DNA of 64,000 nucleotides from Anaerolineae bacterium (GCA_022822305.1 JAJEBY010000016.1:744001-808000), one strand, 5' to 3'. Shown: positions 1 to 9,509, numbered from the stretch's first letter. The notes: a model not told the origin generated them from the sequence alone. Translations and numbers: made by a program.

Positions 1-91
1 AGCCAAGGTCGAAAGCGGAAGCAATTTGGTCATCACCTTGCCCATCGACGACAGCATATACGGGAACATCACGGTAACGCCGGTGGAATAG
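1..91 (+). CDS. C-terminal end of an unidentified protein (5' truncated by window)
   Basis: Reading from base 2 gives an open frame of 29 codons, ending VTPVE and a TAG stop at 89-91. The strand is beta-rich (LVITLPIDDSIYGNITV), which would suit the end of an extracellular or carbohydrate-active domain, but the fragment is too short to assign a family. It is absent from the ORF track because its start lies outside the window. It converges on the adenosine-deaminase-like gene, whose stop is at 156. No function is proposed. Confidence 0.5.
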   Translation, partial: AKVESGSNLVITLPIDDSIYGNITVTPVE

Positions 92-155
92 GCGCCAGGT
101 CTCTTGCTGATTCTGTGTGCCTATGCGTATGGCGACTACTGCTAAGGCTGCTCGG

Positions 156-1187
156 TCATAAGGAGGCTTTGGCAAATGGCAGCCCATCCTCCAAACGCTG
201 CAGCATATCGCTCTTTCGATCGTCGTCGAGGAATGAAAGCCGAACCGATTGACGAGCCAGTTCGGTAATCTCGTCGACGGTCAATCCGCATTTTTCGTGC
301 GCCCACACGTATTCGTCGATCAAGGTTGATTGATAGAGCGACGGCATATCCGCGGACAGCGCAACTTGCACGCCGCTTTCCAGCAGATCTCGAAGGGGAA
401 AGTTCGACAGCGTCTTTACCTTGCGGGTGCGCATGGCGCGCCCGAGCGAAACGATCAGCGGAATCTCCAAATTGCGGATGGATTGCAAGGCGGATTCATC
501 TTGAGCGATGCCCAGCGAGTCAGTCAATCTGTGCGGATTCAGAACTTCCAACGCCTCGGCAATGCCGGCAGGACCCAAATCGCTGCCAGCATTTGAAACT
601 GTGCGGACTTCTTTCTTGCGGGCTGTCGCGTACGCGCGCTTGAACTGACCTACTGGCTGCGCGTCGTCTCGGCCGAGCATCCCCAAAGCGACGACGTTGC
701 CGTTTCTCGCGCTGGCTCCCGTCACCCAACGCGCAACATCGTCGCCGGCGCGCGGGTTGTCGACAGGGATGCAGAATATCCATGCCATGTCCACTCCCCA
801 AGCGCGCAGGGCGCGGTCACGGCCATCGTTCAAGGCGTTGATGAAAACATCGATGTTCATTTTGCCGTTAGCCAAAAAGCGCGACGGCGCAACGCAGATT
901 TCGGCGTAACCGATATTTTGCTTATGAAGAGAAACGCCAACATCGTAGACGACGCGGGCGATATCTTCCGGATACATGACCCAACTGCCCGCGGCAGCGG
1001 CAATTTCGTCGAGTCGATCGTTATCAGGCGCCTCCAGAAGCGCGACCCAGTTATCGAAATCATCGACGGTTGCGGGCACACCATTCTGACGCGCAATCAT
1101 CAGCAGGCTATCGTTCACAAGAGCGCCGGTCAGTTGAAGATTCAAATCGACCTTGGGGATCGCCTGAACAAATTCACGAATACCCAT
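156..1187 (-). CDS. Adenosine deaminase-fold protein lacking catalytic residues (pseudoenzyme)
   Basis: This 343-aa protein follows the adenosine/adenine deaminase layout from end to end: PKV at the N-terminus, a full-length barrel, and a C-terminal EY...AHEKCGLTVDEITELARQSVRLSFL like the family's helical end. Nearly every metal and catalytic position has changed. The zinc motif HxH (usually ELHxHLxG) is DLNLQLTG (N16, Q18). HAGE is NAGS (199-202). RIGHG is RLTDSLG. The SxDDP loop is SADMP, keeping one Asp (D280). Deaminase activity is therefore very unlikely. It could bind a nucleoside or act as a regulator or scaffold, but no evidence here decides that. It lies 76 bp downstream of pyrG on the same strand, so a link to nucleotide metabolism is possible. 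ATG start with a weak GGGGAA-type ribosome site. Confidence 0.8.
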   Translation of the reverse strand: MGIREFVQAIPKVDLNLQLTGALVNDSLLMIARQNGVPATVDDFDNWVALLEAPDNDRLDEIAAAAGSWVMYPEDIARVVYDVGVSLHKQNIGYAEICVAPSRFLANGKMNIDVFINALNDGRDRALRAWGVDMAWIFCIPVDNPRAGDDVARWVTGASARNGNVVALGMLGRDDAQPVGQFKRAYATARKKEVRTVSNAGSDLGPAGIAEALEVLNPHRLTDSLGIAQDESALQSIRNLEIPLIVSLGRAMRTRKVKTLSNFPLRDLLESGVQVALSADMPSLYQSTLIDEYVWAHEKCGLTVDEITELARQSVRLSFLDDDRKSDMLQRLEDGLPFAKASL

Positions 1188-1263
1188 AGCTAATTCCCCG
1201 GATACAAATCAGATTTGCTGAAATACTCTTGCGCGCGGGCGATGAGTGCGTCCAATGGTCTAT

Positions 1264-2925
1264 TCAGGACAAATCACCGGATTCCACGCCGGAGTGAAGC
1301 GTGCCTTGCATTTGCGCTTTGGCGTCTCGAAAGGCTGCCGATGCCCGTACAAAGGTCGAAAACAACGGATGCGGGCGATTTGGCCGGCTCAAAAACTCGG
1401 GATGAAACTGACAGCCTAACATGAACGGGTGATCCTGCAATTCAGCGATTTCAACCAACACGCCATCGGGACTCAGTCCGCTGAAGCAGACGCCTCGGCG
1501 ATCAAAATGGTCTCGATAGTCGTTGTTAAACTCGAAGCGATGGCGATGTCGCTCGTTCACGGCCGACCGTTGATAGGCGTTGGCGGCAAGAGAACCCGGC
1601 ATCAACTCACAGGGATACTCGCCAAGGCGCATGGTACCGCCCATATCGGTAATGGCGCGTTGCTCCAGCATCAGATCAATGACAGGATGAGCCGTGCTGA
1701 CATCAAACTCGGAGCTATTGGCATCCTCCAAGCCTAGCACATTGCGCGCGAATTCTATACACATAACCTGCATGCCCAGGCACAGTCCTAGATAGGGTAC
1801 GCTGTTTTCTCGCGCGAATCTGGCGGCGGCGATTTTCCCTTCGATACCGCGGTAGCCGAAACCACCGGGCACAAGAATGCCGTCGAGTTCAAGCAACGCA
1901 TTGCTTGCTCTGCCTTTTTCCAGGTCGCCGGAATGAATCCATTTTATTTGAGCATCATTATCCAGATGGATTGCCGCATGAATTATGGATTCCTTAACTG
2001 ACATGTAGGCATCGTGAAGCTCGACGTATTTTCCTACGATGCCGATACGCAGTTTTTCTTTGACCCGGCGAGAGCGCGACACAATTTGACGCCACTCATG
2101 CAGGTCCGGAGCGCCCGCCTGCAGCTTGAATCGATCGAGAATATAATCGCCCAGGCCGGTTGCTTCGATCATCAGCGGAACGGCATAGATGTTGTCGGCC
2201 GTTTCCAGCGGGATCACGGCGCTTTCGTCAACATCACAAAAGAGCGCGATCTTGTTGATGATATCGTCATTGACGGGATGATCGGTGCGCGCAATGATGA
2301 CATTGGGCTGAATACCGATGCCGCGCAATTCTCGGACACTGTGCTGGGTGGGTTTGGTCTTCAATTCGTCGGTAGCGCCGATGTGCGGAAGGAAGGTCAC
2401 GTGAACGTACAGAGAGTCGCGGCGCGTTAGCTCGGTCCGCAATTGACGCAAAGCTTCCAGAAACGGCAAACTCTCGATGTCCCCGGCCGTGCCCCCGACC
2501 TCCACGATGACTATATCGGCATCCGTGCGCTTCGCCACCAGCTTGATGCAGCGCTTGATCTCGTTAGTGATATGCGGCACAACTTGAATGGTTCCGCCGA
2601 GGTAATCGCCCTTGCGTTCCTTTTCTATGACTGTGAGATAGACCTGCCCCGCAGTGACATTGGACAAGCGGCTGACGTTTTCATCAACGAAACGTTCATA
2701 GTGCCCGAGGTCGAGGTCAGTCTCCGCGCCGTCGGCGGTAACGAAGACCTCACCGTGCTGATAAGGACTCATGGTGCCGGGATCGACATTGAGATAGGGA
2801 TCAAGCTTCTGTATGGCAACCTTCAAGCCGCGAGCCTTGAGGATGCGGCCGATTGCAGCCACGGTCAATCCCTTGCCGACAGAACTCACCACGCCGCCAG
2901 TGCAAAAGATATACTTCGGCTTCAC
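1264..2925 (-). CDS. pyrG: CTP synthase
   Basis: CTP synthase makes CTP from UTP, ATP and glutamine in the cytoplasm. The 553-aa length is normal. The N-terminal amidoligase begins KYIFCTGGVVSSVGKGL, a P-loop-like signature, and carries DPGTMSPYQHGEVFVTADGAE and GGTAGDIES. The C-terminal class I glutaminase has the nucleophile in GLCLGMQV and the His/Glu pair in GCQFHPEF. The start is GTG, preceded by GGAAGGA at good spacing, which fixes the N-terminus at MKPKYIF. The gene lies downstream of the Roadblock gene and upstream of the deaminase-like pseudoenzyme, all on the minus strand. Confidence 0.98.
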   Translation of the reverse strand: MKPKYIFCTGGVVSSVGKGLTVAAIGRILKARGLKVAIQKLDPYLNVDPGTMSPYQHGEVFVTADGAETDLDLGHYERFVDENVSRLSNVTAGQVYLTVIEKERKGDYLGGTIQVVPHITNEIKRCIKLVAKRTDADIVIVEVGGTAGDIESLPFLEALRQLRTELTRRDSLYVHVTFLPHIGATDELKTKPTQHSVRELRGIGIQPNVIIARTDHPVNDDIINKIALFCDVDESAVIPLETADNIYAVPLMIEATGLGDYILDRFKLQAGAPDLHEWRQIVSRSRRVKEKLRIGIVGKYVELHDAYMSVKESIIHAAIHLDNDAQIKWIHSGDLEKGRASNALLELDGILVPGGFGYRGIEGKIAAARFARENSVPYLGLCLGMQVMCIEFARNVLGLEDANSSEFDVSTAHPVIDLMLEQRAITDMGGTMRLGEYPCELMPGSLAANAYQRSAVNERHRHRFEFNNDYRDHFDRRGVCFSGLSPDGVLVEIAELQDHPFMLGCQFHPEFLSRPNRPHPLFSTFVRASAAFRDAKAQMQGTLHSGVESGDLS

Positions 2926-3022
2926 CTTATTCCTTCCACGTTTGAATGCGATTCGGTGTCCACATCTGTTGACTCTATCAAAAAAGCTATACCCGTGCTT
3001 GCAGCAAAAGTGAGAATCTCAC

Positions 3023-3451
3023 CTACAAGATTTGAGACAAATCAGCCGCCGCTTTGCGCATATCCAGAAACATGAGACCGAGCTGCATGTCGTGTTTTAC
3101 GACGGCGGTCAGGACAGCCGCATCGTTGATGGATACCAATATCACTGAACCTGCGTCGCCCTTAATCACCACTTGATCCAGACTGCCGCGATCCAGTTCT
3201 GAAGCAATGCGTTCGCCCAGGCCGACCATCGCGGCGGTCATCGACGCCACTCGTTCATCGTTGAGTCCGTCGCTCAGACTCGAGGCGATGATAACACCTT
3301 CTATGCTTACGACAGCAGTGGCCTCGATATCAGGTTCCGCGTCCACCAGGGCGCTCAATTGAGCGGTGACGCGGTCCATTCGGCGCTTCGCATCCGCGCT
3401 CGCCAAATGATTCGTCGGCACTTGGGATGTCATAGGCGAAATCACTGCCAT
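3023..3451 (-). CDS. Roadblock/LC7 domain protein
   Basis: A 142-aa protein whose last 115 residues match the Roadblock/LC7 fold: LVDAEPDIEATAVVSIEGVIIASSL, then MTAAMVGLGERIASEL and VVIKGDAGSVILVSINDAAVLTAVV. In bacteria such proteins usually partner small Ras-like GTPases (MglA type) or regulate signalling, but no GTPase gene lies nearby, so a partner cannot be named. The ORF track begins 32 codons earlier, at 3547. That extension runs through a good promoter (-10 at 3534-3539) and encodes a poor sequence, so I start at ATG 3451 (MAVISPM). A further in-frame Met (MTSQVP) is possible. Confidence 0.8.
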   Translation of the reverse strand: MAVISPMTSQVPTNHLASADAKRRMDRVTAQLSALVDAEPDIEATAVVSIEGVIIASSLSDGLNDERVASMTAAMVGLGERIASELDRGSLDQVVIKGDAGSVILVSINDAAVLTAVVKHDMQLGLMFLDMRKAAADLSQIL

Positions 3452-3533
3452 TGTGAGGCGTCTCGCAAGAAAGTAATCTAGAATTAAACAGAGTAGGATT
3501 GAAAACTTGCCATAATGTGTCAAGTCTTTATCC

Positions 3534-3561
3534 ATTATACTTGTCACAGTTCATTCGGCAA
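3534..3561 (-). promoter_or_regulatory. Promoter of the Roadblock gene
   Basis: On the minus strand, TTGCCG (3561-3556), 16 bp, then TATAAT (3539-3534). Transcription from it would give a leader of about 75 nt before ATG 3451. It lies inside the longer ORF-track version of the gene, which argues for the shorter protein. Confidence 0.5.
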
Positions 3562-3661
3562 GCGAGGCGATGAAGAATTCAAAGCGTAGAACTGTCGTCG
3601 GTCAGTTTTACAGCGCTATCCGCCAGAATAGAACTCGCGTCACATACGCGAACGGACCGGA

Positions 3662-4663
3662 ATGATGAGTGAACAATACCAGGAAACGCAGCGCACGCGG
3701 CAGGTTCGGCAATCGACCACGCCGGTGCAGGACATTGCAGAACGCATTGCGAGCAGCGTCGGTCACGTCATCATCGGAAAAGACAACGAGATTCGGTTGA
3801 CAGTACTTGGATTGCTTTGTCGCGGGCATATCCTGCTTGAGGATATACCGGGCGTCGGCAAGACCATGATGGCAAAGTCGCTGGCGCGCGCTGTGGGCTG
3901 CACCTTTAACCGGATCCAGTTCACGCCCGACATGCTGCCGTCGGATATCACCGGCGTCTCGATCTACAATCCGAAGTCGCGCGAATTTGAGTTTCGCCCG
4001 GGCCCGATTATGGCGCAGATCGTCCTTGCCGATGAGATCAATCGCGCCACGCCCAAGACGCAGTCCGCATTGCTTGAGGCGATGGAAGAAGGGCAAATGA
4101 CGGTCGATGGCGTCACCTATCGGCTGAGCAATCCATTCTTGATCATGGCGACACAAAACCCAATTGAATATGAGGGCACCTTTCCTTTGCCGGAGGCTCA
4201 GCTCGATCGATTCTTGATTCGAATACAAATGGGTTACCCTCAACCTCAAGACGAATTGAAGATTCTTTCGGCACAACAATACCAGCATCCGATCAATAAC
4301 GTGCAGCAGGTCGTCAGCCTGCAGGAAATGCTGGCCGTGCAGCAGTTGATCAAGGACGTATACGTCGCCAACGAAGTCAAGCAGTACATTATCAATTTGA
4401 TCACGGCGTCTCGTCGGCACCCGGATGTTTATCTGGGCAGCAGCCCTCGTGGGTCCTTAAGCCTGTTCCGTACTGCCCAGGCGCGCGCAGCTATGAGCGG
4501 CCGGGATTTTGTCATCCCTGACGATGTCAAGGCGCTGGCCGAGGTTACGCTGGCTCATCGCATCATCGTCGGCCCGGCGGCGCGCATCAAGAACATCACC
4601 TCGCGAACGGTCGTGAAAGACATCCTGCAGACGACGCCGGTGCCGGGCGCCTCGGTACGTTAA
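3662..4663 (+). CDS. MoxR-family AAA+ ATPase
   Basis: A 333-aa MoxR-type ATPase. It has Walker A in [15 protein letters not shown] (about residues 57-70), the family signature [14 protein letters not shown], Walker B in [25 protein letters not shown], and sensor 1 in [23 protein letters not shown]. The C-terminal lid domain is present. MoxR proteins act as chaperone-like ATPases, often maturing metal-binding or cell-envelope complexes, together with a DUF58 protein. Here the DUF58 gene starts 6 bp after the stop. The start ATGATG offers two adjacent Met codons; the first is given. Confidence 0.95.
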   Translation: MMSEQYQETQRTRQVRQSTTPVQDIAERIASSVGHVIIGKDNEIRLTVLGLLCRGHILLEDIPGVGKTMMAKSLARAVGCTFNRIQFTPDMLPSDITGVSIYNPKSREFEFRPGPIMAQIVLADEINRATPKTQSALLEAMEEGQMTVDGVTYRLSNPFLIMATQNPIEYEGTFPLPEAQLDRFLIRIQMGYPQPQDELKILSAQQYQHPINNVQQVVSLQEMLAVQQLIKDVYVANEVKQYIINLITASRRHPDVYLGSSPRGSLSLFRTAQARAAMSGRDFVIPDDVKALAEVTLAHRIIVGPAARIKNITSRTVVKDILQTTPVPGASVR

Positions 4664-4669
4664 GGCGTC

Positions 4670-5923
4670 ATGCCAAATCGACGCAATGTTCTATATGTAT
4701 TGATGATAATCAGCTTGCTGGCCGGACTTTTGACGGGGCGCCAGCAGCTTTTCAACCTCACTTACCTGATCGCGCTGCTGCTGCTGCTGTCGCTGGCATG
4801 GACGCAATTGTCATTGCGCGGCATTGGCTTGCGGCGCGCGACGCGGTCGCGTCGGTCGCAAGTGGGGCGCGTATTTCGCGAGACCTTCAGCGTACGAAAT
4901 ATTGGCATACTGCCCAAACTTTGGCTGGAAATCGTCGATCACTCCACTTTGCCCGGTCACAACGCCAGTCAAGTGGCGCCTCTGCTGGTTGGGCGCGCCG
5001 AAAACAGCTGGGAAGCGGAGACTACTTGCGCTGTCCGCGGAGAGTTTCAGCTGGGACCCATTACCGTTGTCAGCAGTGATCCCTTTGGTTTTTTTCGGTC
5101 GCCACGACGCGTCGGCGCATCGGAGAAGCTCATCGTGTATCCGTTGACCGTGGAGATAAACCAGGTTTTGCTGCCAATCGGTCTGTTGTCGGGCGGGGAC
5201 GCGCAGAGACGTCTGACTCATCAGATTACCACCAACGCCAGCAGCGTGCGCGATTATGTGCCGGGGGATACGATGAATCGCATCCATTGGCGCACGACGG
5301 CCCGCACCGGCAATCTGATGGTCAAGGAATTTGAGCTGGATCCCCTGGTGGATATCTGGCTGTTCAGCGATTTTTCCGCGGATTCGTTATACGAAGATCC
5401 GTCGATGAAGCGCGCGCGCGAATTGAGGCAATCCGGCGTAGCGCATAGTCAAGTACTCCCGTCGACTGAAGAATACGGCGTGGTCATCGCAGCATCATTG
5501 GCGAAGCACTTCATCGATAGCGAGCGCGTGGTGGGATATGCGGCTTACATTCCTTATCGTCAGGTGTTTCAACCTGATCGAGGCAACCGACAGCTGGCGC
5601 GCATATTCGAGGCATTGGCGGTCGCGCGCAGCACATCGAATCACTCATTGCGTGAGACGCTTTCGCTGGAAACGCCGAATTTCACGCGAGGCACGACGCT
5701 GATGATCATTACTGCTTCGTTGGATCCGCGCTGGATCGAACAAGCGCAGATCTTGATGCGGCGCGGCATACGACCGATCTGCGTGTTTGTGGATCCGCAG
5801 TCGTTCAATACGCAGCTCGATTCGTCCTCGATCCGCGGAATGTTACAATTGGCCAAGATCCCGACCTTGTTGGTTGGGAAAGGCGATGATTTGTCCGCAG
5901 CTTTGGAGCAGCGACCGATGTAA
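4670..5923 (+). CDS. DUF58 membrane protein, partner of MoxR
   Basis: 417 aa. Two hydrophobic segments at the N-terminus (about residues 8-42: LMIISLLAGLLTG and LTYLIALLLLLSLAW) are followed by a beta-rich region and the DUF58 signature, PGDTMNRIHWRTTARTGNLMVKEFE (about residues 198-222), which leads into a von Willebrand-A-like fold. Together with the preceding MoxR ATPase it forms the common MoxR-DUF58 pair. No transglutaminase-like or BatA-type gene follows, so this is the minimal form. Start chosen at ATG 4670 with AAGGCG upstream. Confidence 0.93.
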   Translation: MPNRRNVLYVLMIISLLAGLLTGRQQLFNLTYLIALLLLLSLAWTQLSLRGIGLRRATRSRRSQVGRVFRETFSVRNIGILPKLWLEIVDHSTLPGHNASQVAPLLVGRAENSWEAETTCAVRGEFQLGPITVVSSDPFGFFRSPRRVGASEKLIVYPLTVEINQVLLPIGLLSGGDAQRRLTHQITTNASSVRDYVPGDTMNRIHWRTTARTGNLMVKEFELDPLVDIWLFSDFSADSLYEDPSMKRARELRQSGVAHSQVLPSTEEYGVVIAASLAKHFIDSERVVGYAAYIPYRQVFQPDRGNRQLARIFEALAVARSTSNHSLRETLSLETPNFTRGTTLMIITASLDPRWIEQAQILMRRGIRPICVFVDPQSFNTQLDSSSIRGMLQLAKIPTLLVGKGDDLSAALEQRPM

Positions 5924-6009
5924 CGCGCAAGCGAGCCTTGGAAAGTATGACTGTTCCGTACTTATGGCGGTGCTTGCGCTGAGCTTGAGCAGGCGAAGGA
6001 GAAGATAGA

Positions 6010-7155
6010 ATGACCGAAACTTTCGACGCAATCGTTCTGGGAGCGGGGGCCATGGGCAGCGCCGCAGCATACTACCTCAGCCGGCGGCGTCAAAAGGTGC
6101 TGCTGCTGGAGCAATTCGAAATCGATCATCGACGGGGCAGTTCTTACGGTTATTCCCGCATCATTCGATATTCGTACGATCATCCGGAATATGTGGACTT
6201 GGCCAAAGATACCTATCCGATGTGGTTTGCGCTTGAAGACGCGCTGGGCGAAACGCTGGTGGTCAAGACGGGCGGCATAGACTTTGGACCGGCGACAGAC
6301 GAAACCCTGCAAGCATCAATCGGATCAGTCAAGCAGTCCGGCCTCGACCATGAACTGCTGGATCCAAAAGAAGCTGAGCAGCGCTTCCCGCAATTCAAGT
6401 TCAATGATGATTTCCAGGTTCTGTACCAGCCGGATAGCGGCTACGTGAGCGCCTCAAAAGCCGTGCTTGGGCATATCAGATTAGCCAAGCGGCATGGCGC
6501 AGTCGTCAAGGCAAATACGCCGGTTGCGGAGATCTCGATGAACGGCAAGGGCGCAAGCGTGAAGACGGCGAATGAGACGTATGCTGCGGGGATGCTCCTG
6601 GTGACGGCGGGCTCTTGGGCAAAGTCGCTGCTGCGGCAGATTGGCATTGACCTTCCATTGACGCCCTTGAGATGCCAACTGAATTTCGTTGAGACCAATG
6701 GCAATGCCAACTTCGAAGCTGAGAACTGCCCGGTGTGGATCGCTCACGTCAGGGGGCTGTTTCCTGAAGCGCTGTATGGTATTCCTTCACATCATGGGAC
6801 GGGTTTCAAAGCGGCCTTTCACGGCGGGCCGCCAGTTGCTCATCCTTCGCAGGTGGATTACAGGCCGGATCCGGAGAACTTCGCCCAGGTACAAGCCTTC
6901 TTGCGCGCGCATATCCCGGCAATCGCTGATGAACCGCTGAAGGAGAGTCGCATCTGCTTGTATACGCAAACACCGGACGAGCATTTCATCGTGGACAAGC
7001 ATCCGGCACACGATCACGTGGTCATTGGCGCCGGCTTCAGCGGTCACGGATTCAAGTTCAGCACTATCATCGGCAAGATGCTGAGTGACATTGCCCTGGA
7101 TGGCGCGACGATCCACAACGACCGACTGTTCAAGATGGATCGCTTCCTGGCGTGA
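6010..7155 (+). CDS. Sarcosine oxidase-like FAD-dependent amine oxidase (MSOX/MTOX family)
   Basis: 381 aa, the size of monomeric sarcosine oxidase and N-methyltryptophan oxidase. The Rossmann FAD motif is VLGAGAMGSAAAYYLS (about residues 10-25). It is followed by the family-specific GSSYGYSRIIRYSY, and near the C-terminus by ESRICLYTQTPDEHFIVD, whose Cys matches the residue that binds FAD covalently in this family. GAGFSGHGFKFS is the usual C-terminal FAD-contact motif. It probably demethylates or oxidises a secondary amino acid. The exact substrate (sarcosine, N-methyl-Trp or pipecolate) cannot be read from sequence. AAGGAG lies just before ATG 6010. The 3' end overlaps the convergent GNAT gene by 26 bp. 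Confidence 0.92.
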   Translation: MTETFDAIVLGAGAMGSAAAYYLSRRRQKVLLLEQFEIDHRRGSSYGYSRIIRYSYDHPEYVDLAKDTYPMWFALEDALGETLVVKTGGIDFGPATDETLQASIGSVKQSGLDHELLDPKEAEQRFPQFKFNDDFQVLYQPDSGYVSASKAVLGHIRLAKRHGAVVKANTPVAEISMNGKGASVKTANETYAAGMLLVTAGSWAKSLLRQIGIDLPLTPLRCQLNFVETNGNANFEAENCPVWIAHVRGLFPEALYGIPSHHGTGFKAAFHGGPPVAHPSQVDYRPDPENFAQVQAFLRAHIPAIADEPLKESRICLYTQTPDEHFIVDKHPAHDHVVIGAGFSGHGFKFSTIIGKMLSDIALDGATIHNDRLFKMDRFLA

Positions 7156-7825
7156 ACGTCCACCATTGATAGTCGCCGACCTTCGAGAATCCGTTGTCAA
7201 TCAGCAATTCCCGTGCCGGTGAATCGGTCTCGTTGATGAGGGCGCCGATCGTATGGGCGTCATTTGCTTGCGCACGCGCCATCGCCGCCTGGATCATCTC
7301 GACAGTGAGATGACCTTCGATCCAGATGCCGCGATATCCCAGCGTGTTTACCGAGACTAAATTGTCAACCGGAATGGCTGAAGCTTTGCCTGTAGCAGTG
7401 ATATCGTCGCAAACATAGAGACCAAATCGTCGTGGACACTGCTTGTAGCCGCAGCGCGTCATCAAGGCTTGCATGGCGGCATTCTCGATTCTCACCAGCG
7501 CGCGCGCTTGATATACACGAAGCGATTGAGCCATCCGGTTGCATACCCGGACGAGGCTCGCGCCGAGTCCGACGCCCCGAGCCGATGCGGCCACCGCGAG
7601 CAGATCGAATTCAAGGCGCAACTGACCGCCAGACGATCGCGTGAGGAAGCAGTCGGCGAATCCACAAACGGTTCCCGCGCAGTCAGCAACAAGAGTGTAG
7701 TTGCGCCCGCTTTGCAGCACCTGACGGATATGCCCGGGATCGTAAGCATGACCGAATGATGTCGTGGCGAGCCCGGCGATCGCGGCCGAGTCGCCTGACA
7801 ATGCCGGGCGGATGATAGCCTTCAT
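7130..7825 (-). CDS. Tandem GNAT-fold acetyltransferase
   Basis: About 231 aa from ATG 7825 (MKAIIRPALSGDSAAI, the usual beta1 start of a GNAT). The N-terminal domain has the acetyl-CoA region LLAVAASARGVGLGASLVRVC, close to the Q/RxxGxG/A consensus, and ends near MTRCGYKQCPRRFGLYVC. The second half (EMIQAAMARAQANDAHTIGALINETDSPARELLIDNGFSKVG) looks like a second, degenerate GNAT lacking the CoA motif. The substrate is unknown. The ORF-track start (7870) would add 15 residues of poor sequence. The gene runs divergently from the spermidine-synthase-like gene and its 3' end overlaps the sarcosine-oxidase-like gene. Confidence 0.85.
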   Translation of the reverse strand: MKAIIRPALSGDSAAIAGLATTSFGHAYDPGHIRQVLQSGRNYTLVADCAGTVCGFADCFLTRSSGGQLRLEFDLLAVAASARGVGLGASLVRVCNRMAQSLRVYQARALVRIENAAMQALMTRCGYKQCPRRFGLYVCDDITATGKASAIPVDNLVSVNTLGYRGIWIEGHLTVEMIQAAMARAQANDAHTIGALINETDSPARELLIDNGFSKVGDYQWWTFTPGSDPS

Positions 7826-7886
7826 TGATTTTTCACCGGTCGAGCCACATAATCTGATCTTGTACGACATTTGCGGAAGCGACGGG

Positions 7887-9509
7887 GTGGGCGCGGATTT
7901 GGACGCAGCAGCCGAATCTACACGACTGAATAGACGTTATCTCTACATTATCGCCTTTACCGGCGGCATGACCACCCTGGCGGTTGAGCTGTCGGCATCG
8001 CGATTGTTGGGCAACGTCTTTGGCAACAGCAATCTGGTATGGGCGAACGTGATCGGATTGATGCTGCTGTACTTGACGGTCGGCTACTTCATTGGCGGCC
8101 GTATCGCCGATCGATCGCCACGGTCGAGTCTGCTGCTGAAGATAGTGATCTGGTCCGCGTTTCTGTGCGCGCTGATACCCATCGTTTCACGGCCGGTGGC
8201 GACGATGGCCGCCGAGGCGGTTTTCGGCGCCGAGGCCGCCCTGGCGTTGGGCTCGTTCCTGTCGATTCTTGTGCTGTTTTCCGTGCCTGTGACTATGCTG
8301 GGAACGATCTCGCCATTCGTGATTCGGCTGGCGGTGAATCGTGTAGAAGAATCGGGAAAAGTCGCCGGTCAAGTATACGCTATCAGCACCCTGGGCAGCC
8401 TGGTCGGGACTTTTCTGCCGGTGCTCTGGCTGATTCCCGAGATCGGCACATTCCGGACGTTTCTGCTGTTTGCTGGAATCTTGTATGCCATCGCCTTGAT
8501 TGGCGCGCTGCGCACGTCGGGCAGGTCGGCATTGAAATATCTTTGGATGCCGGCGCTGATCGCCCTGCTGGCCATGGAATTGCTCGATGGCCCCCTGCGG
8601 CCGCCGCCGGCCAGCGCCATGCTGCTCGCTGAGGACGAGAGCGCTTACAACTATATCCAGGTGCAGGAAGACGCGGCCGGCAATCGATATCTGTATCTGA
8701 ACGAAGGTCAGGGCGTTCACAGTCAGTGGCACGAATCGGAAGTCTTCTTCGGCGGCACCTGGGATTACTTTCTGGCTGCCCCATACTTCAATGCGCCGCC
8801 TTTCCACGCTGAAGACGTATCATCCCTGCTGTTGATTGGATTGGCGGCGGGCACGATACCACGTCAGTACACTGCGGTTTACGGCGACATTCATATGGAC
8901 GGCATCGAAATTGATCCAGCCATTGTCGATATTGGCGCTTCATACTTTGACATGACTGCTGACTTGATGCCGAGCCTGACCCGCCATATCGGCGACGGGC
9001 GCTACTTGCTCAATCAGATGAATCGTCGCTATTCGGTCGTCGCGGTTGACGCCTATCGCCCGCCGTATATTCCCTGGCATCTGACGACTGGCGAGTTCTT
9101 CCGCGAAGTCAAGACGCGCCTTGCGAACAACGGCGTTGTTGTGATCAATGTGGGACGGACTGATACGGATCGCCGCCTGGTGGACAGCCTGGCCAAGACG
9201 ATGTCGCTGGTCTTTCCCAGCGTGCACGCGATTGATGTGCCACAATCATTCAACACCATTCTTGTCGGCACGGTACAGGAGACCTCACCGGACAACCTGC
9301 GCGCCAACCTGATGCACAAAAGCGATTCGGTCGATCCCAGGCTTTATGAGATCATCGAACGCGCTGCCCAACAGATTGTGGCTTTGGGCGATAGCGACGT
9401 GATTTTCACCGATGACCGCGCGCCCGTGGAGACCCTGGTCGATTCGATTGTGCTCAACTTTTTGCTGTCTGGACGCGCCGACGAATTCCGCATCAACGAT
9501 GAATCCTAA
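7887..9509 (+). CDS. Membrane-fused spermidine synthase-like protein
   Basis: The N-terminal half is a polytopic membrane domain with about eight hydrophobic helices (YIIAFTGGMTTLAVELSASRLLG onwards). The C-terminal half is a spermine/spermidine synthase-like Rossmann domain: YLYLNEGQGVHSQW, SSLLLIGLAAGTIPRQ, DGIEIDPAIVDIGASYF, VVAVDAYRPPYIPWHLTTGEFF. This matches the family of fused MFS/spermidine synthases. Whether they transfer an aminopropyl group is unclear, because the usual active-site DxxDP is VDAYRPP here. I prefer the GTG at 7887, which has GGAAG seven bases upstream, giving about 540 aa. The ORF track starts at 7764, which would overlap the divergent GNAT. Its stop overlaps the next gene's start by 11 bp, so the two are probably translationally coupled. 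Confidence 0.88.
   Translation: MGADLDAAAESTRLNRRYLYIIAFTGGMTTLAVELSASRLLGNVFGNSNLVWANVIGLMLLYLTVGYFIGGRIADRSPRSSLLLKIVIWSAFLCALIPIVSRPVATMAAEAVFGAEAALALGSFLSILVLFSVPVTMLGTISPFVIRLAVNRVEESGKVAGQVYAISTLGSLVGTFLPVLWLIPEIGTFRTFLLFAGILYAIALIGALRTSGRSALKYLWMPALIALLAMELLDGPLRPPPASAMLLAEDESAYNYIQVQEDAAGNRYLYLNEGQGVHSQWHESEVFFGGTWDYFLAAPYFNAPPFHAEDVSSLLLIGLAAGTIPRQYTAVYGDIHMDGIEIDPAIVDIGASYFDMTADLMPSLTRHIGDGRYLLNQMNRRYSVVAVDAYRPPYIPWHLTTGEFFREVKTRLANNGVVVINVGRTDTDRRLVDSLAKTMSLVFPSVHAIDVPQSFNTILVGTVQETSPDNLRANLMHKSDSVDPRLYEIIERAAQQIVALGDSDVIFTDDRAPVETLVDSIVLNFLLSGRADEFRINDES

Noticed and set aside
3452-3547. N-terminal extension of the Roadblock ORF
   Set aside because: It contains a promoter (TTGCCG-N16-TATAAT) and encodes a sequence unlike the family; ATG 3451 is preferred.
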